Origin: Syntrophobacter sp. SbD2
Lineage (GTDB): Bacteria > Desulfobacterota > Binatia > UBA9968
Direction of reading: 5' to 3'
Assembly (NCBI GenBank): GCA_945889495.1
Contig: CAMDBU010000010.1
Coordinates: 1 to 63,672 of the forward strand
Length of the DNA stretch: 63,672 nucleotides
Shown here in pieces: positions 51,493-60,545 of the stretch. A program made the translations under genes and the position numbers. The first letter of the stretch is position 1. Every line of letters begins with the position of its first letter. The notes below the pieces were generated by a model. The model saw only the letters and a program-made list of their open reading frames with translations. It made no database searches and had not been told where the DNA came from.

Positions 51493-51718
51493 AAGTATCC
51501 GAATCCTAGTGCGCTGGTAATTTGCTCAAGTCGCGTAAATACTCAGACATCGTAGTTCGAAGATCTCCAACGTCGGTACTCGGATCATCGGAAACCTTCG
51601 CGCCTTCGCAAGGCAAATTCCCGCTCACCAAGCCGCTTAAGTCTTGTTTCCGTCCGCCATTTTTAAATATACTCCGGCAGCGTTCGGGAAAATTGCACTG
51701 GGGGAATGGAGCTTATCG

Positions 51719-54127
51719 ATGTCTGATTCTAATCAAGCTGGCGGCGCTTTGGCGGGGCTGCGGGTACTCGATCTGACCGGTCGCATGGGCGGCTACTGTG
51801 GGCTGTTGCTCGCCAATCTCGGCGCTGAGGTCTTGCTCATCGAGGCGCCGGGTGGCGATCCCATGCGCCACGAAGGGCCGTTCAAAGGCGACGCGCGCCA
51901 TGGCGAGCGCAGCTTGTCCTTTGCCGCCTACCACACCAACAAGCATGGCCTGGTATTGAATCTCGAAGACGCCAACGGCGCGCAGCGCTTCCGCGAGCTG
52001 GTGGCCAATGCCGACGCGGTGATCGAGGACAAGTCGTTCGGTTATCTCGACGGCTTGGGCTTGGGTGTCGCCGCTCTGCAAAAGATCAATCCAGCATTGG
52101 TGGTGACCTCCATCAGCGGCTTTGGCCGCACCGGCCCCTACCGCGAGTTCAAGGCGGCGAGCATCGTCGCTTTCGCCATGGGTGGGTTGATGAATCTGTG
52201 CGGCCATCCCGGGCAGCCGCCGCTCATGGGACCATGCGATGTGGCCTATCATCTAGGTTCAGTGCACGCCGCCTACGCGACTATGGTGGCGCTGTTCAAC
52301 CGGCGCGCTACTGGCGCCGGCGATCATGTCGATGTCTCGTTGCAAGATGTCTTGGCCGCCGATCCGTTCTTGCGGATAATCTCGCGCTACAGCGTCACCG
52401 GCGAAGTGCCCGAGCGCAGCGGCCATAGCCAGTCGACCACGGTGGCGGAAACCTACCAATGCCAGGACGGCTACGCGCGCATCTTCGTCAATCAGGCGGA
52501 TCACTGGCGCCGCTTCGTCGAGTGGCTGGGCAAGCCGGCGGAGCTGCTCGATCCTAAACTCGAGAACGTTCAGAGCCGTTTCGCTTTTCGCTCGCTGATC
52601 GATCGCCTGGTGGAAGCGCGCACGCTCAATTATCCTGTCAAAAAATTCTTCGAGGAGTTCCAGAATAGTCGCCTGGCCGCGGCGCCGATCAATCCGCCGA
52701 GCGGCTATATCTACGACGAGCAGACCAAGCACCGTAAATATTTCGCCGACATCGATCATCCGGAGCTGGGCCAGCACCGCTTTCCCGGCGATCCCTACAA
52801 ATTTTCCCAGAGCCCTTGGTCGATCGCGCGCGGCGCGCCGCTCTTGGGCAAGCCCGATGGCAAGATTCCCGAATCATTTACCGGGCCGTCGACCTGGCAA
52901 ACCGGCGCGCCAGCTGAGAGCGCTGCCGCGCCGGCGCGCAAACCGTTGGACGGCGTGCGGGTGATCAGCTTCCCCACCGGCATCGTCGGCCCGGCGTTGG
53001 CCGGGCTGTTGGCCGATCAGGGCGCCGAGGTGATTTCCATCGAAGCGGGCCGAGCGGTGCGCAGTCCGCAGCGCGGCCAGCGCTGGCAGCTCGCCTCCGA
53101 TCTCGAGAACAACCGCGAGCGTAAGCGCATCGCCGTCGACATGAAAAATCCCGAAGGCTTGGCGCTGGCCAAACAGTTGATCGCCAAGTCCGATGTGGTG
53201 GTGGAAAATTTCAGCGCCCGGGTTATGGCGAGCTGGGGTTTGGACTATGCGCGCATGAAAGAGATCCGCCCGGATATCATCATGGCGAGTCTGCAAGCCT
53301 TCGGTCAGACCGGACCGCGGCGTGATTATGTCAGTTTCGGGCCGATCCTGATGGCCTATTCCGGCATGACCTATCTCTGGCGCGATCCGCAGATCGAACG
53401 GCCCGGCGCCGGCAGCCAGACGGCGTTTCCCGATTACATCGCGCCGTCCTATGGCGCGGTGGCGATCATCGCCGCGCTGCATCATCGGGCGCGCACCGGC
53501 CAAGGCCAGTATATCGACATCTCCCAGGCTGAGACCGCGGCGTCGATGATCGGTCCGGCGCTGTTGGAATTCATCGTCAACGGCCGCGAGCCGCAGCCCC
53601 AGGGCAACTTCAGCGCCACCGCGGCGCCGCACGGCGCCTATCGTTGCAAAGGCGACGACCGCTGGTGCGCTATCTCAATCGATGGCCAAGAGGAATGGCT
53701 GCGCTTCTGCCAGACCATCGGCCACCGCGAGTGGTTGTCCGACCCGCGCTTCAGCGATCCGGCGGCGCGCATCGCCCATCGCGCCGAGCTCGACGGCGAA
53801 GTCGAAGCCTGGACTGGCAAACATACGCCGCACCAGGTGATGATCATGTTGCAGCGCGACGGCTTCGCCGCCGGCGTGGTGCAGACGGCGGAGGATTTGT
53901 ATCGCGACCCGCAACTGCGCGAACGCGGCTTGGCGCGTGAGGTCAACCATGGCGAGCTCGGCTGGGTGACCCGTGCCGGGCCGACCGCGCGACTCAGCCA
54001 CAATCGCACCATCGCCGATGGCCCGGTCCATGTCGCCGGCGAGGACAACGAAGCGGTGCTGGGCGAGATCCTCGGTATGTCGGCGGCGGATATCCGCGGC
54101 TTGTATGATCGCAAGGTGTTGCGTTAG
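51719..54127 (+). CDS. Two-domain CaiB/BaiF CoA-transferase family protein
   Basis: The 802-residue protein is two CaiB/BaiF (family III CoA-transferase) domains in one chain, about twice the usual 400 residues. The first domain starts 'GGALAGLRVLDLTGRMGGYC' and has its likely catalytic aspartate in 'MGPCDVAYHLGSVHA'. After a Pro/Ala-rich linker (near residues 400-420) the second starts 'PLDGVRVISFPTGIVGPALA', with its aspartate in 'QTAFPDYIAPSYGAVAI'. These enzymes transfer CoA between acids. The chosen ATG at 51719 has GGAG seven bases upstream; the longer frame to 51644 is unlikely. An amidohydrolase gene lies downstream. Confidence 0.88.
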   Translation: MSDSNQAGGALAGLRVLDLTGRMGGYCGLLLANLGAEVLLIEAPGGDPMRHEGPFKGDARHGERSLSFAAYHTNKHGLVLNLEDANGAQRFRELVANADAVIEDKSFGYLDGLGLGVAALQKINPALVVTSISGFGRTGPYREFKAASIVAFAMGGLMNLCGHPGQPPLMGPCDVAYHLGSVHAAYATMVALFNRRATGAGDHVDVSLQDVLAADPFLRIISRYSVTGEVPERSGHSQSTTVAETYQCQDGYARIFVNQADHWRRFVEWLGKPAELLDPKLENVQSRFAFRSLIDRLVEARTLNYPVKKFFEEFQNSRLAAAPINPPSGYIYDEQTKHRKYFADIDHPELGQHRFPGDPYKFSQSPWSIARGAPLLGKPDGKIPESFTGPSTWQTGAPAESAAAPARKPLDGVRVISFPTGIVGPALAGLLADQGAEVISIEAGRAVRSPQRGQRWQLASDLENNRERKRIAVDMKNPEGLALAKQLIAKSDVVVENFSARVMASWGLDYARMKEIRPDIIMASLQAFGQTGPRRDYVSFGPILMAYSGMTYLWRDPQIERPGAGSQTAFPDYIAPSYGAVAIIAALHHRARTGQGQYIDISQAETAASMIGPALLEFIVNGREPQPQGNFSATAAPHGAYRCKGDDRWCAISIDGQEEWLRFCQTIGHREWLSDPRFSDPAARIAHRAELDGEVEAWTGKHTPHQVMIMLQRDGFAAGVVQTAEDLYRDPQLRERGLAREVNHGELGWVTRAGPTARLSHNRTIADGPVHVAGEDNEAVLGEILGMSAADIRGLYDRKVLR

Positions 54128-54193
54128 GCGCCGCACCGCGGTTCGCGCGATTCCTCGCCGCTGTCATTAACGGCTGGCGAAAAGCCTTCGGAG

Positions 54194-54220
54194 TCCTTCG
54201 ACGAGCTCAGGACGAACGGC
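54194..54220. repeat. GTCCTTCGACGAGCTCAGGAC-type dispersed repeat
   Basis: The 54194-54220 stretch begins with TCCTTCGACGAGCTCAGGAC, a partly palindromic motif that I have seen as a common intergenic repeat in several GC-rich environmental genomes. It lies in the 181-base gap between the CoA-transferase and amidohydrolase genes. Function unknown. Confidence 0.5.
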
Positions 54221-54308
54221 GTCGGTGTGAAGTAATTCAAAATATGTCCTTGATGCCGAGGCGTTCCCAGCGCGAATACTTTCCTGCACCAGTTCGATAG
54301 GAGAAAAG

Positions 54309-55448
54309 ATGCTGCAAGGCTACCGTCTGTTCGACGCCGATGCCCACGCGATGATGAGCCCGCGCATGTGGGCGAGCTTGCCGCAGGAATTTTCCGCGCG
54401 CCGGCCGCGGCCGACGCGGGTCCATGACGCCGGCGACATGAATCGCTGGACCAACGGCTGGCTGGTCGAGGGGCAAATCATTCCCCACGCCTTGGGCCCG
54501 GGCAGCCAGCCCGGCAACGAGCCGGCGCGGGTGCTGGAAGAGTTTGGCGCCGAGGCCCATAGTCCGGAATTTCCCCTCAGCAGTTTCGATCTGTCCGATC
54601 CGGGCGCGCGGCTGCGCGGCATGGATTTCATGGGCGTCGATCACCAGATGCTCTATCCGACCACGCTCTACGCGCGCATGACCAACGATCCGGCGTTTGA
54701 AGCGGCGCTGATGCGCTCTTACAACCGCTACATCGGCGGGCAATGCGCGCAGGCACCCAAGCGGTTGAAATGGGCCGGGCTGTTGCCGTTGCGCGATGCG
54801 CGCGAAGGTTGCGCCGCGCTAGCCGAGATGACAGAGCTCGGTGCCAGCGCCGCGGTGGTGTACGGCACCGCAGGCGATCGCCTACTCTGTCATCCCAGTT
54901 TTACGCCGGTGTGGGATGAACTCCATCGCTCCGGCTTGCCGTTGTGCGTGCATATGGGCATGAGCTACCCGCCCTTCGCCGAGGTTTGCACCGGCCTGCT
55001 CGCCGCGCACGGCATCGGCATGAGTTTGCCGGCGCAGATGGCGTTTGTCGCCATCGTCGGCCACGGCATGCTCGACCGTTACCCAAACTTGAAAGTCGGT
55101 TTCCTAGAGTTCGGCGCCGAATGGATGCTCTACATGGTGGCTCGCCTCGACCACTACCTGCCCATCGACCGCAGCCAGATGCCGATCAAAACCGAAGTGC
55201 CGCAACGCGCCATCGAAGACTACGTCAAGTCGGGCCGCATCTTCATCGCCGGCGAAGCCGACGATAAACTCTTGCCCCAAGAAATCGAATTGTTAGGCGA
55301 AGACCAGATCCTCTACTCCTCCGACCTGCCCCACGGCGAAGGCCGCCACAACGCCGCCAAGGAAATCATCGCGCGCACGGATATCAACGAGCGCCAGAAG
55401 CAAAAGATTCTCTACGACAACGCGGTGAAGTTTTTCGGCGCGCCGTGA
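54309..55448 (+). CDS. Amidohydrolase-2 family protein
   Basis: The product has 379 residues: 'LFDADAHAMMSPRMWASLPQ' (metal motif at the N-terminus), 'GLPLCVHMGMSYPPFAEVCT', 'GHGMLDRYPNLKVGFLEFGA', and 'LYSSDLPHGEGRHNAAKEII' with the metal-binding aspartate. The ATG follows AGGAGA. It is probably cytoplasmic and cotranscribed with the CoA-transferase gene upstream, separated by 181 bases. It is a homologue of the proteins at 16369 and 60546. Confidence 0.87.
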   Translation: MLQGYRLFDADAHAMMSPRMWASLPQEFSARRPRPTRVHDAGDMNRWTNGWLVEGQIIPHALGPGSQPGNEPARVLEEFGAEAHSPEFPLSSFDLSDPGARLRGMDFMGVDHQMLYPTTLYARMTNDPAFEAALMRSYNRYIGGQCAQAPKRLKWAGLLPLRDAREGCAALAEMTELGASAAVVYGTAGDRLLCHPSFTPVWDELHRSGLPLCVHMGMSYPPFAEVCTGLLAAHGIGMSLPAQMAFVAIVGHGMLDRYPNLKVGFLEFGAEWMLYMVARLDHYLPIDRSQMPIKTEVPQRAIEDYVKSGRIFIAGEADDKLLPQEIELLGEDQILYSSDLPHGEGRHNAAKEIIARTDINERQKQKILYDNAVKFFGAP

Positions 55449-55512
55449 GCGCGCTTGCCGATGGTTGACAAGTACGCGCGGTTCCCTAGCATGGAGCCAA
55501 CAAGGAGCTGAC

Positions 55513-55779
55513 ATGATTACTGTAGGGATCAAACAAGCTAAGAGCCGTCTGGCTGCGTACCTGCGCAAGGTCAGCGCCGGCGAGCGCGTTGTCATTACCG
55601 ATCGCGGCAAACCGATCGCGGAAATCACCCAGCCGCGAGCCGCTGGGAACGAGCGGCTGGAAGCGATGGTGCGCGACGGCGAGGCCTTTTGGAGCGGCGG
55701 CAAGCCGAAGGGTTCAAAAAGGCGGGTCAAGATCAAAGGGCGACCGATTTCGGAGACCGTCATCGAGGACCGTCGGTGA
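55513..55779 (+). CDS. Phd/YefM-type antitoxin
   Basis: This 88-residue protein begins 'MITVGIKQAKSRLAAYLRKV' and 'GERVVITDRGKPIAEITQP', the Phd/YefM antitoxin motif. AAGGAG lies six bases upstream of the ATG. The next gene, a PIN toxin, starts within its stop codon as GTGA, so they form a coupled pair. Confidence 0.87.
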   Translation: MITVGIKQAKSRLAAYLRKVSAGERVVITDRGKPIAEITQPRAAGNERLEAMVRDGEAFWSGGKPKGSKRRVKIKGRPISETVIEDRR

Positions 55780-56210
55780 AATTGTATTTGGACACCAGCG
55801 CATTGCTAAAGCTCTACGTCGAGGAGGCCGACTCGGATTTCGTTGAACGCGCGGTCAAAGATGCGGAAATTACCGCTACGTCGATCTTGACGTACGTCGA
55901 AACTAAGTCAGCTTTTTCGCGCCGCCGGCGTGATGGGAGTTTAACTCTTGTTAGCTACCATCGCGGTGTCAGAGAATTTGAACGTGATTGGCCAAAATAT
56001 TTTGTCATACCGGTAACCGATTCATTGGTCCAAAGCGCCGGTAAACTCGCTGAGTCCCAAGGACTAAGAGCCTACGACGCGCTGCATCTCGCGTCCGCGG
56101 TTTTGTTCCGAGATAAAACCGAGCCGCCGGTGGTCTTTGGTTGTTGGGATTTTCGATTGGAATCCGCGGCGCGGCGACAGGGACTTCAACTGTTGCGACC
56201 GGTGCCGTAA
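55776..56210 (+). CDS. VapC-type PIN-domain toxin
   Basis: This 144-residue protein starts at a GTG overlapping the antitoxin stop. PIN-domain acidic residues are visible: Asp6 in 'KLYLDTSALLKLY', Glu42 in 'LTYVETKSAFSRRR', and the Asp of 'LRAYDALHLASAVLF'. VapC toxins are tRNA or rRNA nucleases held by a Phd/VapB antitoxin. Earlier in-frame codons lie inside the antitoxin gene. Confidence 0.87.
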   Translation: MKLYLDTSALLKLYVEEADSDFVERAVKDAEITATSILTYVETKSAFSRRRRDGSLTLVSYHRGVREFERDWPKYFVIPVTDSLVQSAGKLAESQGLRAYDALHLASAVLFRDKTEPPVVFGCWDFRLESAARRQGLQLLRPVP

Positions 56211-56269
56211 GCTGACCGCACTGCGATAATCCCTGCTTGTTGAGCCTTTCTGCCATTTTTCACGAGTCG

Positions 56270-56917
56270 ATGACTTCCCCATCGAAGACCAAACCACCCA
56301 TGCCAAAACCTTCCCACGCCGCAGCGATCCGCAAAGCCGAGCGTCACTTGGCTAAAGCCGATCCGATCATGAAGCGGCTGATCGCCCAGCATGGTCACTG
56401 CCCGATTGCCGCGCGCGAGTTTCAGCCGTTTCACATGCTCGCTAACTCGATCATCAGCCAGCAGCTGTCGACCAAAGCGGCGGCGACAATTAAGATTCGC
56501 GTCGGCGCGCTGGTTGGCGTGCCGTTTCAAATTCGCAAGGTGCTTTCTACTACACCTGAGAAACTACGCGGTGCTGGACTGTCTGGAGCGAAGACGCGCT
56601 ATATCCGGGAGCTGGCGGCGCATGTCAGTGACGGCCGGTTAGATTTCGACGAGATTGTTCTTCTGGATGACGAAGCGGTGATTGAAAAGCTGATAATCGT
56701 TCCCGGCATCGGCCGCTGGACCGCCGAGATGTTTTTACTGTTCGGTCTTAAGCGATTGGACGTGCTGGCGCTCGGCGACGCCGGCTTGCAGCGCGCGGCG
56801 CGTAATCTTTACGGCAAGAAGCGCCAGTCGGCAACGCTGCTGCCGCGTGTCGGAGAGAACTGGCGACCGTACCGGTCGATCGCGTCTTGGTATCTGTGGC
56901 GGTCGTTGGAGAACTAA
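56270..56917 (+). CDS. DNA-3-methyladenine glycosylase (AlkA-like)
   Basis: This 215-residue HhH-GPD protein has 'HMLANSIISQQLSTKAAATI', the helix-hairpin-helix 'LIIVPGIGRWTAEMFLLFG' (142-160), and the catalytic Asp170 in 'LALGDAGLQRAARNLYG'. It would remove alkylated bases from DNA. The start is uncertain: ATG 56270 and ATG 56300 have no clear ribosome binding site, and a TTG at 56237 is possible. It lacks the N-terminal domain of Escherichia coli AlkA. No repair operon is around it. Confidence 0.87.
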   Translation: MTSPSKTKPPMPKPSHAAAIRKAERHLAKADPIMKRLIAQHGHCPIAAREFQPFHMLANSIISQQLSTKAAATIKIRVGALVGVPFQIRKVLSTTPEKLRGAGLSGAKTRYIRELAAHVSDGRLDFDEIVLLDDEAVIEKLIIVPGIGRWTAEMFLLFGLKRLDVLALGDAGLQRAARNLYGKKRQSATLLPRVGENWRPYRSIASWYLWRSLEN

Positions 56918-56930
56918 GACTGCAACTCGG

Positions 56931-57551
56931 TTAACCTCGTGTTTCCCAATTATCGATAATCTGTTTCGCTGACGCGATTTGCCCGTAGTGTTTCTTGACC
57001 AGCGCCACCGCTTCATTGTGCGCCGCCGGCCCGTAAGTCGTCGCGCAGCAGTCTTCGACCAGGGTGATGAAATAGTCGAGCATGAAGCCGACGGTTAGCG
57101 TGTGGAAAACGCACATGCCGGTGCCGACGCCGGTGACCAGCAGGCTCTTGACGCCGCGGGCGCGCAGCAACATGTCCAGATCGGTGCCGATGAAGGCGCT
57201 GTAGCGGTGTTTGGTGACGATCATGTCGCCGGTGTGGGGTTCCAGGCCGGCGTGAAATTCGGCGCCCCAACTGCCTTCGGCGCAGGCTAACAGTTCGGGA
57301 TTTTTAAATTCAGTCCAGACCGGCGAGTTGGTCCACTGGTTGCCGGAAGTTCGGACGAAGCAGATTGGGAAATTATTCGCCCTGGCTTGGTTTACTAAAT
57401 TCGCCAGCCGCGGAATCATGTTCTCGACGAAGGCCATGTCGCGGCCGCGTTTGCAGGCGGCGCCGTCGCGGTGGCAGAAGTCGTTTTGCATGTCGACGAC
57501 GATCAATATGCCACGTTTGGGGTCGACGCGTTCTTGCAGTGACAATGCCAT
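56931..57551 (-). CDS. Isochorismatase-like cysteine hydrolase
   Basis: The 206-residue protein has the isochorismatase triad: Asp20 in 'GILIVVDMQNDFCHRDG', Lys114 in 'VTKHRYSAF' and Cys147 in 'GVGTGMCVFHTLTVGFMLDY'. Members hydrolyse amides such as nicotinamide, ureido compounds or isochorismate. I choose the ATG at 57551 with AGGTGG upstream over the TTG at 57557. It is the last gene of the minus-strand run that starts at 63334. Confidence 0.86.
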   Translation of the reverse strand: MALSLQERVDPKRGILIVVDMQNDFCHRDGAACKRGRDMAFVENMIPRLANLVNQARANNFPICFVRTSGNQWTNSPVWTEFKNPELLACAEGSWGAEFHAGLEPHTGDMIVTKHRYSAFIGTDLDMLLRARGVKSLLVTGVGTGMCVFHTLTVGFMLDYFITLVEDCCATTYGPAAHNEAVALVKKHYGQIASAKQIIDNWETRG

Positions 57552-57561
57552 ATTCAACCAC

Positions 57562-58572
57562 CTACTCGTACAGCTTCTTGATGAAACCGCTGTCGTCTAG
57601 TTCTTTAACTAAGCTGTTGTCGAAGAAGCTCTGCGGGTTGGCCGTTTTGGCGCGCGGATTGTCGCGGCCGTAGAAGTCGAGCAGCGTGGTCACGCCTTTC
57701 AGCGAAACGTAGGGGGCGTTCTCGAAGTAGCCGGAAGTGTAGAGCGTGTGGGAGCGCTCCAAATATTTCGTCTGGGCTGGCGCGGTGCGCAGTTTTCTAG
57801 CCAGCACGTCAATGCTTTCTTTGCGGTTCTTTTTGAAATAGGCGATGGCTTCGACGTAGCCCTTCATGAAGCGCAGGGCGACATCGCGATGGGCGCGCAG
57901 GTAGCTACGCGTGGTGTCGATCATGCTGTGCAAATAGAAAATATCCATATCGGCGAGATCGGCGAGGGTACGGTAGCCTTGGTCGTCGGCGAAAAAGAAG
58001 GTCGGCTCGGTGAGCACGGCGGCGTCGATGCCGCCTTTTTCCAAGGCCGCCATCATCGCCGGCGACGAGCCGACTTGCAGCATCTGCAAATCATTGGTCG
58101 TCATGTTCCACTGGCGCAGCATGATCAGCAGCACCAGGTGCGACGCCGCGCCCAGCCGCGTGATGCCGATCTTTTTGCCGCGCAGATCTTCCGGCCTTTT
58201 GATATCGCTACGGGCGACTACGCGTTGGACGCCTTTGTTGACGATGGCGCCGATCATGATGACATCGGCGCCGCTGAGGTTGGCGCTGATCACGCCGCCA
58301 CCCCCACCGCCGAGAAACTGCACATCGCCGGCGATCAGCGAACTGACGCCGCCCGCCGACGCGCCGCCGATGAGAACCACTTCGCTCTCGATGCCGTACT
58401 TTCTGAAGATCCCTTTATCTTCGGCGATCCATAGAGCGGCATTGATCGGCGTAAACGAGCTGAGGCCGACGCGAACGCGGTCCGGCGCGGCGGCGGCCTG
58501 CACTCGGTCCGAACTAATCGCTTGAATCAAGAGGCAGCTGGCGAGGGCGAAGCTTAGACCGATTTGGTTCAT
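57562..58572 (-). CDS. ABC transporter substrate-binding protein, SsuA/NMT1-like
   Basis: The product has 336 residues from the ATG at 58572 (strong GGGAGG site). A signal peptide (MNQIGLSFALASCLLIQAIS) precedes 'VRVGLSSFTPINAALWIAED', 'GIFRKYGIESEVVLIGGASA' and 'LRGKKIGITRLGAASHLVLL'. The C-terminus 'LVKELDDSGFIKKLYE' carries the shared signature. It is downstream of another binding-protein gene by 23 bases. Confidence 0.88.
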   Translation of the reverse strand: MNQIGLSFALASCLLIQAISSDRVQAAAAPDRVRVGLSSFTPINAALWIAEDKGIFRKYGIESEVVLIGGASAGGVSSLIAGDVQFLGGGGGGVISANLSGADVIMIGAIVNKGVQRVVARSDIKRPEDLRGKKIGITRLGAASHLVLLIMLRQWNMTTNDLQMLQVGSSPAMMAALEKGGIDAAVLTEPTFFFADDQGYRTLADLADMDIFYLHSMIDTTRSYLRAHRDVALRFMKGYVEAIAYFKKNRKESIDVLARKLRTAPAQTKYLERSHTLYTSGYFENAPYVSLKGVTTLLDFYGRDNPRAKTANPQSFFDNSLVKELDDSGFIKKLYE

Positions 58573-58595
58573 TCTGCCTCCCAACGGGTGGTTGT

Positions 58596-59615
58596 TCACA
58601 GACCGAAGATCTCGCGAAATTCTTTGGCGTACTGATCGGTATTCACCGACACTTCTTTGGGGATGCGTTTAACCTTGAGCCGGTTCTGGTCCATTTTCGC
58701 GACCAGCGGTTCGACGTCTCGGCGCGAGGGTACCAAGCGTAGGTCGCGGATCATTTGTTGGCTGCGCCGACTCAGCGCGAAGTCGACAAACAACCTGGCG
58801 GTGTTGGGGTTGGCCGCTTTGCTGCTTACGCCGATGCCATGCACGGTGGTGACGATGGGATCGAAGGTGTCGGACCAGTCCACCGGCGCGCCTTCTTTTT
58901 TCATGCGCTCGACGCGGAAGGTATAGGCCCAGCCGAGTGGCAATTCGCCGGCGCCGATTAGTTGGGCGACCAGGCCATGGCCGCGGCGCCAGGTTAGATC
59001 CTGCCGCGCCAGCTGCTTCATGTAATTGACCGCGCGGGTTTTGCCCCAGGTCGTTGCCAGGGTGCCGAACCAGTCGTAGTCGGTGGAGTCCATGAGCAGT
59101 TTGCCCTTCCACTTGGCGTCCAAGAGATCGGCATAATCGCGCGGCAGATCTTTTTCCGCGACCAGGCGAGTGTTGTACATGAGCACCAGGTTGCTGTTGT
59201 ACAGACTAGTCCAATGGCCGCGCGGGTCTTTGAATTCCTCGATGTAGGCGTCGCGCTCCGGCGACAGATAGGGGGCGAATATGCCGCGGTCGACGAACAG
59301 TTCGGCGCTGCTGATGCTCAACAGATCGAAGGCCCATTTGCCGGCGCGGGTTTCGTTCAAGATCCGGTTGGTAATCTGTTCGTTGCCGGCGCGCACCAAT
59401 TCGCCCTTGGCGAAGGGGTACTCCTTGGAGAACGCTTCGAGCAATGGCCGGGACAGATCGATGGCCATGGAGGAGTACCAGATGAAGCGGCTCTCCTTCT
59501 TGGCACCTTCGATGAGCTTGGACTGTGCGGCGGTCTGGGAGTGCAGTTTCGACGGCTGCACTCCCAGGATGGAAAGGACGATCAGGAGCGAAAGCCAACG
59601 CCAGCGATTTTTCAT
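58596..59615 (-). CDS. Extracellular solute-binding protein, family 1 (second subfamily)
   Basis: The product has 339 residues, with a signal peptide (MKNRWRWLSLLIVLSILGVQ) after a very strong GGAGGAG site. It shows '[20 protein letters not shown]', 'NYMKQLARQDLTWRRGHGLV' and 'MKKEGAPVDWSDTFDPIVTT'. It belongs with the proteins at 25157 and 39280. It lies 53 bases after the enoyl-CoA hydratase gene. Confidence 0.87.
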   Translation of the reverse strand: MKNRWRWLSLLIVLSILGVQPSKLHSQTAAQSKLIEGAKKESRFIWYSSMAIDLSRPLLEAFSKEYPFAKGELVRAGNEQITNRILNETRAGKWAFDLLSISSAELFVDRGIFAPYLSPERDAYIEEFKDPRGHWTSLYNSNLVLMYNTRLVAEKDLPRDYADLLDAKWKGKLLMDSTDYDWFGTLATTWGKTRAVNYMKQLARQDLTWRRGHGLVAQLIGAGELPLGWAYTFRVERMKKEGAPVDWSDTFDPIVTTVHGIGVSSKAANPNTARLFVDFALSRRSQQMIRDLRLVPSRRDVEPLVAKMDQNRLKVKRIPKEVSVNTDQYAKEFREIFGL

Positions 59616-59668
59616 CCTGCTCCTCCTGGACCGACGGACTTTGCCGTCATCGACAACCCGAAGACTGG

Positions 59669-60481
59669 TTATTTGCGATCTTCCGGCTTGACGTACTTCA
59701 CCGATGCGCCGCCTTTTTGCGAATGCAGATAGCCTTCGACATCGCTGAGCGGGTTGGTGTAGTAGCGCAGGCGGTGTTGCACCAGATCGTCGGCGCGTAG
59801 CGCCATGTCGAAGGGCAAATCTTTTTGCATGTAGGCGGCGATCTTGGCGTTCTCTAGCGTCGCGCCGTTACGGCTAGCCAGTTCGTTGGCCAAGGTCTCG
59901 ACATAGCCGTCCAACTCTTTTTCCGGCACGACATCGGAGACCAGGCCGACGCGCTCGGCTTCGACGCCGGTCAAATTTCTACCCGTGAGCGAGATGTAAA
60001 AAGCCTTCTTGAACGGGATGCCGGCGTGAAACAGCGACGGCGTGGCGGTGGCGCCGTAGCTGCCGCGGATGACTTCGGGCATGCCGAATTTCGCCGTGTC
60101 GGATGAAATCACCAAGTCATGGCCATTGATCATCGCCAGGCCGCCGCCCAAGCACCAGCCGCGCACTTTGGCGACGGTGACCTGGGGCAGTTTGCGCATG
60201 ATGTCGACGATCTCGGCGACGCCGCCGAAGCCGCGGGTGCGCCGGCGGTTGTCCTGGCCGCGCATGTCGTAGAGGTCACGGCCGGACGAATAGGAATCGC
60301 CGGCGCCGGTGGTGACGATGCAGCGGATCTTGTCGTTGTTAGCCAGTTCGCGCAGGGTTTGGCCGACCTCCGCGAGCAAGGCGACGCTCAATGCGTTTTT
60401 CTTCTCCGGCCGATTGAAGGTGATCCAGGCGATGCCGATGTTTTCGTCGATGTTGGTGGTGATGGTTTTCAAATCTGCCAT
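59669..60481 (-). CDS. Enoyl-CoA hydratase/isomerase family protein
   Basis: The 270-residue protein has the crotonase fold: 'ENIGIAWITFNRPEKKNALS', 'VTTGAGDSYSSGRDLYDMRG' with an oxyanion-hole segment, 'GWCLGGGLAMINGHDLVISS' for the second oxyanion-hole glycine, and 'FGMPEVIRGSYGATATPSLF' with the expected acidic residue. It would add water to, or isomerise, an acyl-CoA. The ATG has AAGGAG. It is part of the operon with an amidohydrolase and two binding proteins. Confidence 0.87.
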   Translation of the reverse strand: MADLKTITTNIDENIGIAWITFNRPEKKNALSVALLAEVGQTLRELANNDKIRCIVTTGAGDSYSSGRDLYDMRGQDNRRRTRGFGGVAEIVDIMRKLPQVTVAKVRGWCLGGGLAMINGHDLVISSDTAKFGMPEVIRGSYGATATPSLFHAGIPFKKAFYISLTGRNLTGVEAERVGLVSDVVPEKELDGYVETLANELASRNGATLENAKIAAYMQKDLPFDMALRADDLVQHRLRYYTNPLSDVEGYLHSQKGGASVKYVKPEDRK

Positions 60482-60545
60482 TTCTTACTCCTTCGTAGTT
60501 GCTGCAAAATTTATCGGCTCAACGTCGGCTTCCCGGCATGCGGGA

